This document shows, one piece after another, positions 23,532-31,701 of a DNA stretch of 64,000 bases (position 1 is the first letter of the stretch; every line of letters begins with the position of its first letter). Below the pieces are notes generated by a model that saw only the letters and a list, made by a program, of their open reading frames with translations, ran no database searches and was not told the DNA's origin. Source of the stretch: Candidatus Kryptobacter tengchongensis (lineage in GTDB: Bacteria; Bacteroidota; Ignavibacteria; Kryptoniales; Kryptoniaceae). The stretch lies in assembly GCA_001485605.1 (NCBI GenBank), contig FAON01000005.1:1-64000 (forward strand), written 5' to 3'. The translations under genes and the position numbers were made by a program.

Positions 23532-23978
23532 TTACTTTAATCCAACGCCATATTCAAAAACAAGTTTCATTCCAAAATAAACAGTTCTATAAATAAGCGC
23601 TGATCCGAAAAGATACAATAAAAGCAAGATCAAAAAAATGGGAAATGATGAATTTTTAAATTTAAAAAAAATGTAAAGCTTCAACATAAAAATCGCAACG
23701 GATATGAATAAAAACAAAGTTGCGCTTTCTTGGTGAAGAGAAAGCACTCTGGCATATTCTTGAGTTAAATTCAAATTACTCGCTTCAGTGTTTCCCGTTT
23801 GAACCGAGATGATAGAAAACAGCAGAGAAATGGACAGAAGCGCAAAGGATAAATTTCTAAATTTACCTTTTGAAAAAAAGTTAACTATCTCAAAAACAAA
23901 CGCAATTATAAAAAGCCCAGCTGGAAAATGGACAAAAACCGGATGTAAAGGCATAAACTTGTCGCTTTTGTTACTCAT
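23532..23978 (-). CDS. DUF2231-family membrane protein
   Basis: The product has about 148 residues and four membrane segments. It begins with the family motif HPVFVHFPAGLFIIAFVFEI near residue 12 and has a second histidine after the second helix (LSLHQESATLFLF). The conserved histidines suggest a haem or metal site; the family has no settled function. ATG at 23978 overlaps the HIT-gene stop (ATGA), which argues for this start over the one four codons earlier at 23990. Confidence 0.8.
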   Translation of the reverse strand: MSNKSDKFMPLHPVFVHFPAGLFIIAFVFEIVNFFSKGKFRNLSFALLSISLLFSIISVQTGNTEASNLNLTQEYARVLSLHQESATLFLFISVAIFMLKLYIFFKFKNSSFPIFLILLLLYLFGSALIYRTVYFGMKLVFEYGVGLK

Positions 23979-24325
23979 CCAGGTGGCCACATCATAATCC
24001 GTCCGCCCAGAAGATGTAGATGAACATGATAGATGCTTTGTCCAGCTTCACGATTGCAGTTAAAGACAAGCCTGAAGCCACGATTGTGAATGTTAAATTT
24101 CCTCGCTACCTCATTAGCTACAAGAATTAACTTCCCGACAAGCGAAGCATCTTCAGGCTTAAGGTCAAGAAGGGTTGAGAAATGCTTTCTCGGTAAAACG
24201 AGAATGTGAACCGGAGCCTGCGGATTAATATCCTTGAAAGCAACAACTTCGTCATCTTCATAAACAAAGTCAGCAGGCATTCTTCTTGCGATAATTTCGC
24301 AAAATATACATTCAACCATTCTCAC
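23975..24325 (-). CDS. HIT-family (HINT-type) nucleotide hydrolase
   Basis: The 116-residue product has CIFCEIIARRMPADFVYED at the start (zinc-binding-type C-x-x-C), PQAPVHILVLPRKH near residue 35, and the histidine triad HVHLHLLGGR near residue 100, where the middle of the motif provides the nucleophile. It ends MMWPPG, the normal end of HINT proteins. Members hydrolyse adenosine phosphoramidates and similar nucleotides. It lies between ftsX and the DUF2231 gene. Confidence 0.93.
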   Translation of the reverse strand: MRMVECIFCEIIARRMPADFVYEDDEVVAFKDINPQAPVHILVLPRKHFSTLLDLKPEDASLVGKLILVANEVARKFNIHNRGFRLVFNCNREAGQSIYHVHLHLLGGRIMMWPPG

Positions 24326-24342
24326 TTATTAACCTCTTTATT

Positions 24343-25221
24343 TTATGGAAGCAATTTATATGTTATATACTTACGTGCTGATATCCAACTTCCAGCGAAG
24401 CCAAGAAAACACCCAAGAAAAATTAAAAAGGGGAAAAACAAGTCAGAAACATTTATACTGCTTATAACATCATCAGGAAGTTGTGGAATGATGATTTTAA
24501 CCACCACATAAATCGTTAGCGCTGAAAAAAATCCACCGATTAACCCTTGTAAAAAACCTTGGATTAAAAAAGGTAGAACTATAAATCCACGAGTTGCCCC
24601 GACAAGTTGCATTATCTTTATTAATTTCCTCTTTGCGTAAATTGTCAACCTTATTGTATTAACTATCAAAAGAATTGACACAACGCTCAACAAAATTCCA
24701 GCAGCAAAAAACACCTGGGAAAGAATCCTAAATCTTCTTTCAATTATTCCAAGCAATGCCCTTCTATATTTAACATCTTCAAAATCGGGAATTTTTTTAA
24801 GCTTTCTAACCAAACTCTCAACTCCATGCAAGGTTCTGAATTCTTCTTTCAATTTTATTTTGAAAGATGCGGGGAGCGGATTAAAATCAAGAACATTGAA
24901 AATGTTTTCTCCAAACTCCTTTTCAAATATCTTTGCCGCTTCTTCTTTTGAAATATAAAACACATCCTCAACCTCATTAAATGACATAACAATCTTTTTC
25001 AGTGAATCAATCTGTTCAGATGTGCGACCGTCTTTTATGAAGACTTCAACTTCAATTTTACCCTTTATCGTTTTGATTAAACGATTGAGATTATATCCCG
25101 CTACTGCAAACATACCTATCGCAAGAAGTGAAATGAAAAGAACGAAAATAGAAGCAAAAGACGATAACTTTGACTTCCTAAACCCGGACATTGCTTCTTT
25201 AAGGGCATAGCGAAATCTCAT
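24343..25221 (-). CDS. ftsX: cell-division ABC-type permease FtsX
   Basis: The 292-residue product has the FtsX layout: cytoplasmic start RFRYALKEAMSGFRKSKLSSFAS, membrane helix one near residues 22-45, a periplasmic loop with EVEVFIKDGRTSEQIDSLKK and EEAAKIFEKEFGEN, then three more helices from residue 175 (FFAAGILLSVVSILLIVNTIRL, then IMQLVGATRGFIVLPFLIQGFLQGLIGG). With FtsE it controls peptidoglycan hydrolases at division. No ftsE is adjacent; the partner must lie elsewhere. Its start overlaps the pheA stop by four bases. Confidence 0.92.
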   Translation of the reverse strand: MRFRYALKEAMSGFRKSKLSSFASIFVLFISLLAIGMFAVAGYNLNRLIKTIKGKIEVEVFIKDGRTSEQIDSLKKIVMSFNEVEDVFYISKEEAAKIFEKEFGENIFNVLDFNPLPASFKIKLKEEFRTLHGVESLVRKLKKIPDFEDVKYRRALLGIIERRFRILSQVFFAAGILLSVVSILLIVNTIRLTIYAKRKLIKIMQLVGATRGFIVLPFLIQGFLQGLIGGFFSALTIYVVVKIIIPQLPDDVISSINVSDLFFPFLIFLGCFLGFAGSWISARKYITYKLLP

Positions 25222-26060
25222 TCTATCTCCCTCCCCTTTTCATAAGTTCCGAGAAACTTGTAATACTGTGTCATCTTTTTTAACTCTTTTATTGCGTCTG
25301 CACAAAGTTTATCTTCAATACTTCCCTCAAAATCAAGGTAAAACATATATCTCCACGGTTGACCAATTATTGGTCTTGATTCAATTTTCAAAAGATTTAT
25401 ATATCTATAGGCGAATACACTAAGAGCCGAGAAAAGTGCCCCGGGGATATTTTTCGTTGTAAAGATAATAGATGTCTTCGGATTTCTTCGTGCAATGATT
25501 TTCTCCTTTGATAAAACCAAAAATCGTGTAAAGTTTTTTCTGTGATTTTCTATACCAGATTTCAAAATTTTTAAACCATAGTATATCCCGGCTTGCTTTC
25601 CAGCTATAGCTGCACCATCAAGTATCTTATTTTCCTTTATCATCTTTGCCGAGCCAGCAGTATCATAAGTTGGGATTATCTCAACATCCCGCAATTTCTT
25701 CAAAAAACCTTCACATTGGGAAATCGCTTGAGGATGTGAATAAATTTTTTTGACATCGCTTAACTTCACACCATAATTTGCAAGCAAATAATGCTTTATT
25801 CTCAACTTAACCTCACCAACTATGTAAACATTGTATTTTTGAAGCAAATCGTAATTTTGATGAATGCTGCCATAAAGTGAATTTTCTATTGGTATAACTC
25901 CGTAGTCCACCTCACCTTTCTTCACACTTTTAAAAACATCTTCAAAAGAATGCAAGGCAACTGGTATCATTTTGCTTCCAAAAAAAGCATATCCAGCTTG
26001 TTCGCTAAATGCCCCTCTCTCTCCTTGAAATCCAACTTTTACCTTCAACTTCAAATCCAT
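25218..26060 (-). CDS. pheA: prephenate dehydratase with ACT domain
   Basis: The 280-residue product converts prephenate to phenylpyruvate in phenylalanine synthesis. It has VGFQGERGAFSEQAGYAFFG at the start, DYGVIPIENSLYGSIHQNYDLL near residue 55, the catalytic-type threonine motif NFTRFLVLSKE near 180, and an ACT domain from about 195 with KTSIIFTTKNIPGALFSAL and the phenylalanine-binding motif ESRPI. A chorismate mutase domain is absent, so mutase activity must come from another gene. Feedback inhibition by phenylalanine is expected from the ACT domain. Confidence 0.94.
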   Translation of the reverse strand: MDLKLKVKVGFQGERGAFSEQAGYAFFGSKMIPVALHSFEDVFKSVKKGEVDYGVIPIENSLYGSIHQNYDLLQKYNVYIVGEVKLRIKHYLLANYGVKLSDVKKIYSHPQAISQCEGFLKKLRDVEIIPTYDTAGSAKMIKENKILDGAAIAGKQAGIYYGLKILKSGIENHRKNFTRFLVLSKEKIIARRNPKTSIIFTTKNIPGALFSALSVFAYRYINLLKIESRPIIGQPWRYMFYLDFEGSIEDKLCADAIKELKKMTQYYKFLGTYEKGREIE

Positions 26061-26129
26061 TTAGTTTATATCAGGCTTTGTTAAAAAGTTTTTTAATCCT
26101 CACTCCTCCACGATGCGAAGAGGGAAAAA

Positions 26130-26627
26130 TCAATAATTTGACTCATCACGCCAAAAAACAATTAACCACGGGTCAGAAAGACTATTCCTGCGCAGAATGA
26201 AATTTGCTTTGCCATCTATTTTCACAATATCAGCAGGATTAAAAGTAATAGTTAAATTAAAGCCTCTCACAACATTTCTATAAACTGAATCGCCAGAATC
26301 AATAATTATATTGTTCCAGATGAGATCAAGATTTTGAGTATTTCTGAAAAGCCCATAAGTTGCCCTCATTTCATCAACCTTCCCCCATGAAACATCTTGC
26401 CCTTTGTCATAGTCGCGATACACAAAGACAAAATTTTCATCAAGCAATCTATTGTAAACAGAGGTATCTTTAAAAATATAAGCATACCTAAAATTTTGAA
26501 AAACGCCTTCAATTGTCCTTTGGTCACCAAGCAGTTCCGACTCTCCGCTACCTTTATCAAGTCCTGGTGCAAATGGATTGACACATGAAAGAATCAAAAT
26601 TGAAACTGTAAGATAAAGAAACCTCAT
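26130..26627 (-). CDS. lipoprotein, NTF2-like fold suspected (copy 2 of a tandem pair)
   Basis: The 165-residue product starts MRFLYLTVSILILSCVNPF, a lipobox with Cys15. The mature protein (FQNFRYAYIFKDTSVYNRLLDENFVFVYRD near residue 45, later GKANFILRRNSLSDPWLIVFWRDE) has the order expected of an NTF2/SnoaL-like cone: an N-terminal helix, then F-x-F strands and a C-terminal W-containing strand. It begins one base after the stop of the upstream lipoprotein gene, with the same overall plan, so the two look like tandem paralogues. Function unknown. Confidence 0.65.
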   Translation of the reverse strand: MRFLYLTVSILILSCVNPFAPGLDKGSGESELLGDQRTIEGVFQNFRYAYIFKDTSVYNRLLDENFVFVYRDYDKGQDVSWGKVDEMRATYGLFRNTQNLDLIWNNIIIDSGDSVYRNVVRGFNLTITFNPADIVKIDGKANFILRRNSLSDPWLIVFWRDESNY

Positions 26628-27218
26628 TTAATAGATAAATTTTGCTTTTAATTCGCTCCAACTAAACTCGTTTTGGAGTTTTATATCAATCCATTTATAA
26701 ATCACCCAATTTCCATTTCTATCTGATGTAAGATAAAATTGAAGATTCCCTTTCGCACTTTGCGGGATATCCTTCACAACATGCTGAAAACTAACAAGAT
26801 AACTTGCATAATAAACAGCCGAATCAATGCTAAAACTCTGAAAATTCCCGGATAGAACGAGTTCAGATATTGCTCCCTGTGGAACATTTGCTTTTATATT
26901 GTTGAAATAATTTCTCTCGTTATTCAAGCTCCAGTCTTTAAAGATTTCGGGATATTGTATCTGGGCTTCTTGAGTAGGGATAAATGTAAATCTTTTTTCT
27001 GAAAAATTTGAATCAACAAAACAGCGAATGTAATTTTCTGTGTTTCTGTTATAAATGGCATTACGCAAGTTTTCAAGCGTTATCTCAGGTGTTACAGGTT
27101 GTTTCCAGCTTGATTGATCTGCTACTTCCGTTGGTAGCTCCGGACTTCTCGTTTTAAATAGTTGACACGAAACAATAGCAAAACAAATGAGGAAAAATAG
27201 TTTTGATGAATTTTTCAT
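26628..27218 (-). CDS. lipoprotein, NTF2-like fold suspected (copy 1 of a tandem pair)
   Basis: The 196-residue product starts with a lysine-rich signal and the lipobox FFLICFAIVSC. After a short linker it shows LENLRNAIYNRNTENYIRCFVDSNFSEKRFTF, parallel to the helix-strand start of the neighbour at 26130-26627, and ends with YLTSDRNGNWVIYKWIDIK, parallel to its C-terminal strand. It starts only three bases after nuoF ends, so it is probably cotranscribed with nuoABCDEF. No link to complex I is known for such proteins. Confidence 0.65.
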   Translation of the reverse strand: MKNSSKLFFLICFAIVSCQLFKTRSPELPTEVADQSSWKQPVTPEITLENLRNAIYNRNTENYIRCFVDSNFSEKRFTFIPTQEAQIQYPEIFKDWSLNNERNYFNNIKANVPQGAISELVLSGNFQSFSIDSAVYYASYLVSFQHVVKDIPQSAKGNLQFYLTSDRNGNWVIYKWIDIKLQNEFSWSELKAKFIY

Positions 27219-27221
27219 AAA

Positions 27222-28487
27222 TTACTTTTCAATCAGCACAGTTGATTTAAACTTTATATATTTTTCAAAGTCTTCTTTAAACCTTTGGACTCCAAACTTT
27301 ATCGGCCAAGCTGCAGCGTCCCCAAGTGCACAGATTGTATTTCCCTCAATGTTGTTTGCAACGCTTACAAGCAAATCAAGGTCTTCGGGTCTTCCAGCAC
27401 CTTTTACAATTCTATCAAGAATTTTAAACATCCACCCTGTTCCTTCTCTGCAAGGTGTACATTGACCACAAGATTCATGCCAATAGAATTTTGCAATCCT
27501 CCATAGAACTTTTACCATATCAGTATCCTCGTCCATAACTACGACTCCACCCGTTCCAATCATTGAGCCAGCATTCCTTAACCCATCAAAATCCATTGTT
27601 ACACCCTCAATTTGATCGCCTCTTAAAGCAGGGGTTGATGAACCGCCAGGGATAACAGCTTTAATTTTTTTATTATTTCTAACCCCACCGGCATATTTGT
27701 AAATCAAATCGGTTAAAAGAACTCCAGTCGGAAGTTCATAAATCCCGGGTTTATTCACATGACCGCTTACACCAAAGAGAATTGTCCCGGGATGTTTTGG
27801 CGCCCCAATTTTAGCATACCATTCTCCACCTTTTTCAATTATCACTGGAACATTTGCAAGCGTTTCAACATTATTTATCGTTGTGGGATACCCCCACAAG
27901 CCATATTGAGCTGGGAAAGGAGGTTTTACTCTTGGATATCCACGCTTTCCCTCAATTGATTCCATTAAAGCAGATTCCTCACCACAGATATAAGCTCCAG
28001 CTCCACGATGAACATACATATTAACACTGAATCCAGAACCAAATATATTTTCACCAATATAACCCCGAGAATAAGCCTCATCAATTGCATTTTGAAGAAT
28101 ATTCATCCATTTAACATATTCACCCCGAATGTAAACATAAATTGTCTGAGCTCCTATGGCATAGGCAGCGATTAAAGAACCTTCAATTAATTGATGAGGA
28201 TTTTTTTCTATTATAGCTCTGTCTTTAAATGTCCCTGGTTCACTTTCATCAGCGTTTACAATTAAATACTTTGGTCTTGAATCCTTTGGCATAAAACTCC
28301 ATTTCATTCCAGTTGGAAAAGCAGCACCACCTCTTCCCCTTAATCCCGATTTTTTCACCTCTTCAATAACTTCATCTGGTTTCATTGAAAGTGCTTTTTT
28401 AAGAGCCGAATACCCACCGTTTGCTTCATAAACTTCTATCCTGTGAAGTTCGGGTATATCCTTTAGAATTAATTTTATCTGCTCCAT
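27222..28487 (-). CDS. nuoF: NADH-quinone oxidoreductase subunit F
   Basis: The 421-residue product is the NADH- and FMN-binding subunit of complex I. It has GLRGRGGAAFPTGMKWSFMP near residue 48, NADESEPGTFKDRAIIEKNP near 78, GAGAYICGEESALMESIEGKRG near 165 and the 4Fe-4S ligands SCGQCTPCREGTGWM near 340 with TICALGDAA near 385. Length is normal. It overlaps the nuoE stop by one base (start at 28487). It is the last nuo gene here; nuoG and the membrane-arm genes nuoH-N do not follow. Confidence 0.96.
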   Translation of the reverse strand: MEQIKLILKDIPELHRIEVYEANGGYSALKKALSMKPDEVIEEVKKSGLRGRGGAAFPTGMKWSFMPKDSRPKYLIVNADESEPGTFKDRAIIEKNPHQLIEGSLIAAYAIGAQTIYVYIRGEYVKWMNILQNAIDEAYSRGYIGENIFGSGFSVNMYVHRGAGAYICGEESALMESIEGKRGYPRVKPPFPAQYGLWGYPTTINNVETLANVPVIIEKGGEWYAKIGAPKHPGTILFGVSGHVNKPGIYELPTGVLLTDLIYKYAGGVRNNKKIKAVIPGGSSTPALRGDQIEGVTMDFDGLRNAGSMIGTGGVVVMDEDTDMVKVLWRIAKFYWHESCGQCTPCREGTGWMFKILDRIVKGAGRPEDLDLLVSVANNIEGNTICALGDAAAWPIKFGVQRFKEDFEKYIKFKSTVLIEK

Positions 28488-28969
28488 TATTTCTTTTCCT
28501 TACTTAGTTGTTCAATTAACTTTTCAAGTTTTTCTCTGCTCATATTTTCGTAGTAATCATCATTTATTTGGACGACGGGTGCAGTTCCACAAGAGCCAAG
28601 GCATTCAACCTCGGTCAATGTAAATTTCATATCAGGCGTTGTTTGACCAACTTTGATTCCGAGTTTCTTTTGAAGAAATTCAAGATTTTCATAGGCGCCG
28701 TTTAACATGCAACTGATATTAGTACAAACTTGAATATGATACTTCCCAACAGGTTTTTTGTTATACATTGTGTAAAATGTGACAACACCATAAACATGGC
28801 TATAGGGCAAACCAAGAAGTTCAGCCACATAACGCATGACATCCTCCGAAATCCATCCAAATTGTTCCTGCGCTATCCAGAGAACAGGTAAAAGTGCTGC
28901 TTGTGCTGTTGGATATCTTTTTTTAATTTCTTCAACTTTTTTCAAATTTTCCTCAGTGAACATTTTCAA
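28487..28969 (-). CDS. nuoE: NADH-quinone oxidoreductase subunit E
   Basis: The 160-residue product is the thioredoxin-like 2Fe-2S subunit. It has an N-terminal helical part (YPTAQAALLPVLWIAQEQFGWI), then GVVTFYTMYNKKPVGKYHIQVCTNISC near residue 60-85 and VECLGSCGTAPVVQINDDYYENM near 125. The four cluster cysteines are C-x4-C and C-x3-C. It delivers electrons with NuoF in the NADH-input module. The gene lies 19 bases after nuoD. Confidence 0.95.
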   Translation of the reverse strand: MKMFTEENLKKVEEIKKRYPTAQAALLPVLWIAQEQFGWISEDVMRYVAELLGLPYSHVYGVVTFYTMYNKKPVGKYHIQVCTNISCMLNGAYENLEFLQKKLGIKVGQTTPDMKFTLTEVECLGSCGTAPVVQINDDYYENMSREKLEKLIEQLSKEKK

Positions 28970-28988
28970 AGGAAAATTTATTTTTGTT

Positions 28989-30230
28989 TTATTTATCCGC
29001 CTCTCCCATTACAGGGTCAATACTTCCAATTATCGCAACAAGGTCAGCTATCATATAACCTTTTAACATCAAGGGTAATGCTTGAATATTTGTGAAAGAT
29101 GGCGACCTTACTTTCAATCTCCACGGATACCCTGTTCCATCGCTTACGATGTAAAATCCAAGCTCTCCTTTTGGATTTTCAACAGCATGATAAACTTCGC
29201 CAACAGGAGGGGTCCCACCAAAGTTTGTAAGGATAAAATCATGAATTAGCTCTTCCATCTTTGTGTAAATTCTTTCCTTTTTCGGATGAGTTGCCTTTGG
29301 CTCATCTGCCTTAACTGGACCAGATGGTAATTTCTCAATACACTGCCTTACGATTTTAACACTTTCTCTCATCTCATCAAGACGAACATAATAGCGAGCA
29401 AGACAATCCCCTTCTTCGTAAACTGGAATATCAAAGTCAAGTTCATTATATACAAGATAGGGTTCATCTTTTCTTAAATCTCTCGGCACGCCAACAGCTC
29501 TCAAGTTTGGACCACTTAACCCTATGTCAATCGCTTGCTCTTTCGTTATCACTCCAATCCCATCAGTTCTTTCAATAAAAATTCTATTTTTGTTAAGAAG
29601 TTTTTCCATTTGTTCAAGTTCTTTTGGGAAGTTATCAATGAATTCCTTTATTGCATGAATCGCTTCATCAGTTATATCTTGAGCAACTCCGCCGATTCTT
29701 GTATAACTTGTTGTAAATCTCACTCCTGTCACAAGGTCAAATATACTCAAAATTTTTTCTCTTTCTCTAAAACACCACATAAATACTGTCAAAGCCCCGA
29801 CATCCATCGCAAATGTTCCAAGCCACACAAGATGAGACGCAATCCTTGATAGCTCGCTAACAATCACTCTAATATATTGTGCTCTTTTCGGAGCTTCAAT
29901 CCCAAATAATTTTTCAACTGCAAGCATATAAGCAGTATTGTTTGAAAGGGGAGCAAGATAATCCATTCTATCAGTATGAGGTAAAAACTCAAGAAATGTC
30001 ATATTTTCCGCTATTTTCTCCTTACCACGATGAAGATAACCAAGTTCGGGAACTGCGTCAACTATGTATTCACCGTCAAGTTTTAAAACGAGTCGTAAAA
30101 CCCCATGTGTTGCTGGGTGCTGAGGTCCTACATTTAAAATCATCTCTGTCCCAAGTGGGTCTCCCCCAAGTTCTGTTTCTATGTTTCTTCTTCCAAGTGA
30201 TTCAATTACTTTTTCTATTTTTTCCTCCAT
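28989..30230 (-). CDS. nuoD: NADH-quinone oxidoreductase subunit D
   Basis: The 413-residue product is the 49-kDa-type subunit lining the quinone pocket. It shows LNVGPQHPATHGVLRLVLKLDGE near residue 30, PELGYLHRGKEKIAE near 60, the quinone-site region LPHTDRMDYLAPLSNN near 85 and the family end GSIDPVMGEADK, where hydrogenases have their second cysteine pair. Length is normal and it is not fused to NuoC, which is coded separately four bases upstream. Confidence 0.96.
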   Translation of the reverse strand: MEEKIEKVIESLGRRNIETELGGDPLGTEMILNVGPQHPATHGVLRLVLKLDGEYIVDAVPELGYLHRGKEKIAENMTFLEFLPHTDRMDYLAPLSNNTAYMLAVEKLFGIEAPKRAQYIRVIVSELSRIASHLVWLGTFAMDVGALTVFMWCFREREKILSIFDLVTGVRFTTSYTRIGGVAQDITDEAIHAIKEFIDNFPKELEQMEKLLNKNRIFIERTDGIGVITKEQAIDIGLSGPNLRAVGVPRDLRKDEPYLVYNELDFDIPVYEEGDCLARYYVRLDEMRESVKIVRQCIEKLPSGPVKADEPKATHPKKERIYTKMEELIHDFILTNFGGTPPVGEVYHAVENPKGELGFYIVSDGTGYPWRLKVRSPSFTNIQALPLMLKGYMIADLVAIIGSIDPVMGEADK

Positions 30231-30233
30231 TTC

Positions 30234-30740
30234 TCAATCCCGTTGAATTTTTACTTTTTCCTGCCCGGGTAATGGAATTGAACCTGGTATTCCTTGCAAT
30301 GGGAAATCTTTTCTCAATGGATAGTATTCAAAATCCTCAGGCATGTAAATCCTTCTTAAATCAGGATGACCTGAAAATTTAATTCCAAACATATCAAATG
30401 TTTCACGCTCATGCCAGTTTGCAGCTGACCATACAGAAGTTACAGATGGGACAACAAGATCGGGTTCATCGGCATAAACCTTTAATCTCAGTCTGAACTT
30501 ATTTTTAAGCGACCACAAGTTATATACAACTGCAAACCTATTTTTTTCGCGATAATAATCAACACCGCAAATATCCACAAGATAATCAAATGAAAGTTCT
30601 TGATCTTCCTTTAGAAACTTACAAATCTCAAGGATTTTTTCTTTTTTAACAACTATGGTGAGCTCACCACGAAATTCGGAAACTTCAATTATGTTGTCCT
30701 TAAACAGGCTGGTTAGTTTTTCAATTACTTTATCTTTCAT
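30234..30740 (-). CDS. nuoC: NADH-quinone oxidoreductase subunit C
   Basis: The 168-residue product is the 30-kDa-type subunit. It has FDYLVDICGVDYYREKNRFAVVYNLWSL near residue 48 and the diagnostic WHERETFDMFGIKFSGHPDLRRIYMPEDFEYYPLRKDFPL near 110-150. It packs on NuoD in the quinone-reducing module. The gene lies 19 bases after nuoB and four before nuoD. Confidence 0.95.
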   Translation of the reverse strand: MKDKVIEKLTSLFKDNIIEVSEFRGELTIVVKKEKILEICKFLKEDQELSFDYLVDICGVDYYREKNRFAVVYNLWSLKNKFRLRLKVYADEPDLVVPSVTSVWSAANWHERETFDMFGIKFSGHPDLRRIYMPEDFEYYPLRKDFPLQGIPGSIPLPGQEKVKIQRD

Positions 30741-30759
30741 CTCAAGGTCAATTTTTTAT

Positions 30760-31257
30760 TTAAATGAATATCGGGTCTCTTTTTGGTGGGATTCCGTTTT
30801 TTATGAGTTCTTGAATCTTAAGCAAACCATTTATCAAATTTTCTGGTCTTGGAGGGCAACCTGAAACATAAACATCAACAGGCAAGAACTGGTCAATTCC
30901 TTGGACTACAGCGTAAGATCTATACATTCCACCCGTTGAAGTACAAACGCCCATAGCTATCACCCATTTGGGATCGGGCATTTGATCGTAAATCTTTCTC
31001 ACAACACGAGCCATCTTATATGTTACCGTTCCAGCAACAATAAGTAAATCAGATTGCCTTGGCGAAAACCTTAAAAATTCAGAGCCGAATCTTGCAACAT
31101 CAAATTTCGGGGCAGCAAAAGCCATCATTTCAATGGCACAGCAAGAAATACCAAGGGGCATAGGCCAAAGCGAGTTTCGCTGAGCCCACCTGATAAATTC
31201 ACTCAACTTGGTTGTCAGAAATCCCTGTTCCTCAATGTTAAAAGTATTTATTCCCAT
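30760..31257 (-). CDS. nuoB: NADH-quinone oxidoreductase subunit B
   Basis: The 165-residue product carries cluster N2, the last Fe-S cluster before quinone. Ligands are visible: adjacent cysteines in [18 protein letters not shown] near residue 38, then [13 protein letters not shown] near 103 and [16 protein letters not shown] near 133. It overlaps nuoA by ten bases. The final residues (PPKRDPIFI) are of normal length. Confidence 0.96.
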   Translation of the reverse strand: MGINTFNIEEQGFLTTKLSEFIRWAQRNSLWPMPLGISCCAIEMMAFAAPKFDVARFGSEFLRFSPRQSDLLIVAGTVTYKMARVVRKIYDQMPDPKWVIAMGVCTSTGGMYRSYAVVQGIDQFLPVDVYVSGCPPRPENLINGLLKIQELIKNGIPPKRDPIFI

Positions 31258-31604
31258 CGCAGTGCTCCTTTCTTTATTATGTAAATGTAACCAACCAAAA
31301 GAACAAGTATGAAAAGAAACATTTCTATATAACCTAACACACCAAGCTTATCAAAAGTTACAGCCCAGGGATAAAGAAAAACAACTTCAATATCAAAGAT
31401 TATAAAAAGCATCGCGATAAGGTAAAATTTAACCGAAAACCTATCTCTTGCGCTCCGTATCGGTTCCATCCCGCTTTCATAGGTGGAGAGTTTTTCAGGG
31501 TTGGGTTTTTTAGGTCCAAGGATTCGGTTTGAGAAAACCATTAACGAGGCAAAAGCAAATGCAAAGATCATTAATATGAGGATTGGAAGATATTCACTTA
31601 ACAT
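31248..31604 (-). CDS. nuoA: NADH-quinone oxidoreductase subunit A
   Basis: The 118-residue product has three membrane helices and the conserved loop [42 protein letters not shown], including the E-S-G-M/C motif near residue 44 and the acidic residues in the second helix. First gene of the nuo unit. The 97 bases upstream contain the terminator of the OPT gene (31672-31691) and an AT-rich stretch with possible -10 boxes, but no clear -35 box. Confidence 0.95.
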   Translation of the reverse strand: MLSEYLPILILMIFAFAFASLMVFSNRILGPKKPNPEKLSTYESGMEPIRSARDRFSVKFYLIAMLFIIFDIEVVFLYPWAVTFDKLGVLGYIEMFLFILVLLVGYIYIIKKGALRWE

Positions 31605-31671
31605 TTTAGAACAAAGTGCTTTTGTTTAAAAACTTTATATAATTTAAAAAAGCCCCACCAAAAATCAAAAA

Positions 31672-31691
31672 GGCGCGTCTGACGACGCGCC
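31672..31691 (-). terminator. intrinsic terminator of the OPT transporter gene
   Basis: GGCGCGTC (31672-31679) pairs with GACGCGCC (31684-31691) around a four-base loop. On the minus strand the hairpin is followed by TTTTTGATTTTT. It lies ten bases after the OPT stop and separates that gene from the nuo operon. Confidence 0.85.
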
Positions 31692-31701
31692 CAATCAAAT
31701 G

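Noticed and set aside
29879-30382. A 167-residue plus-strand open frame
   Set aside because: It is antisense to nuoD and nuoC, both clearly real.
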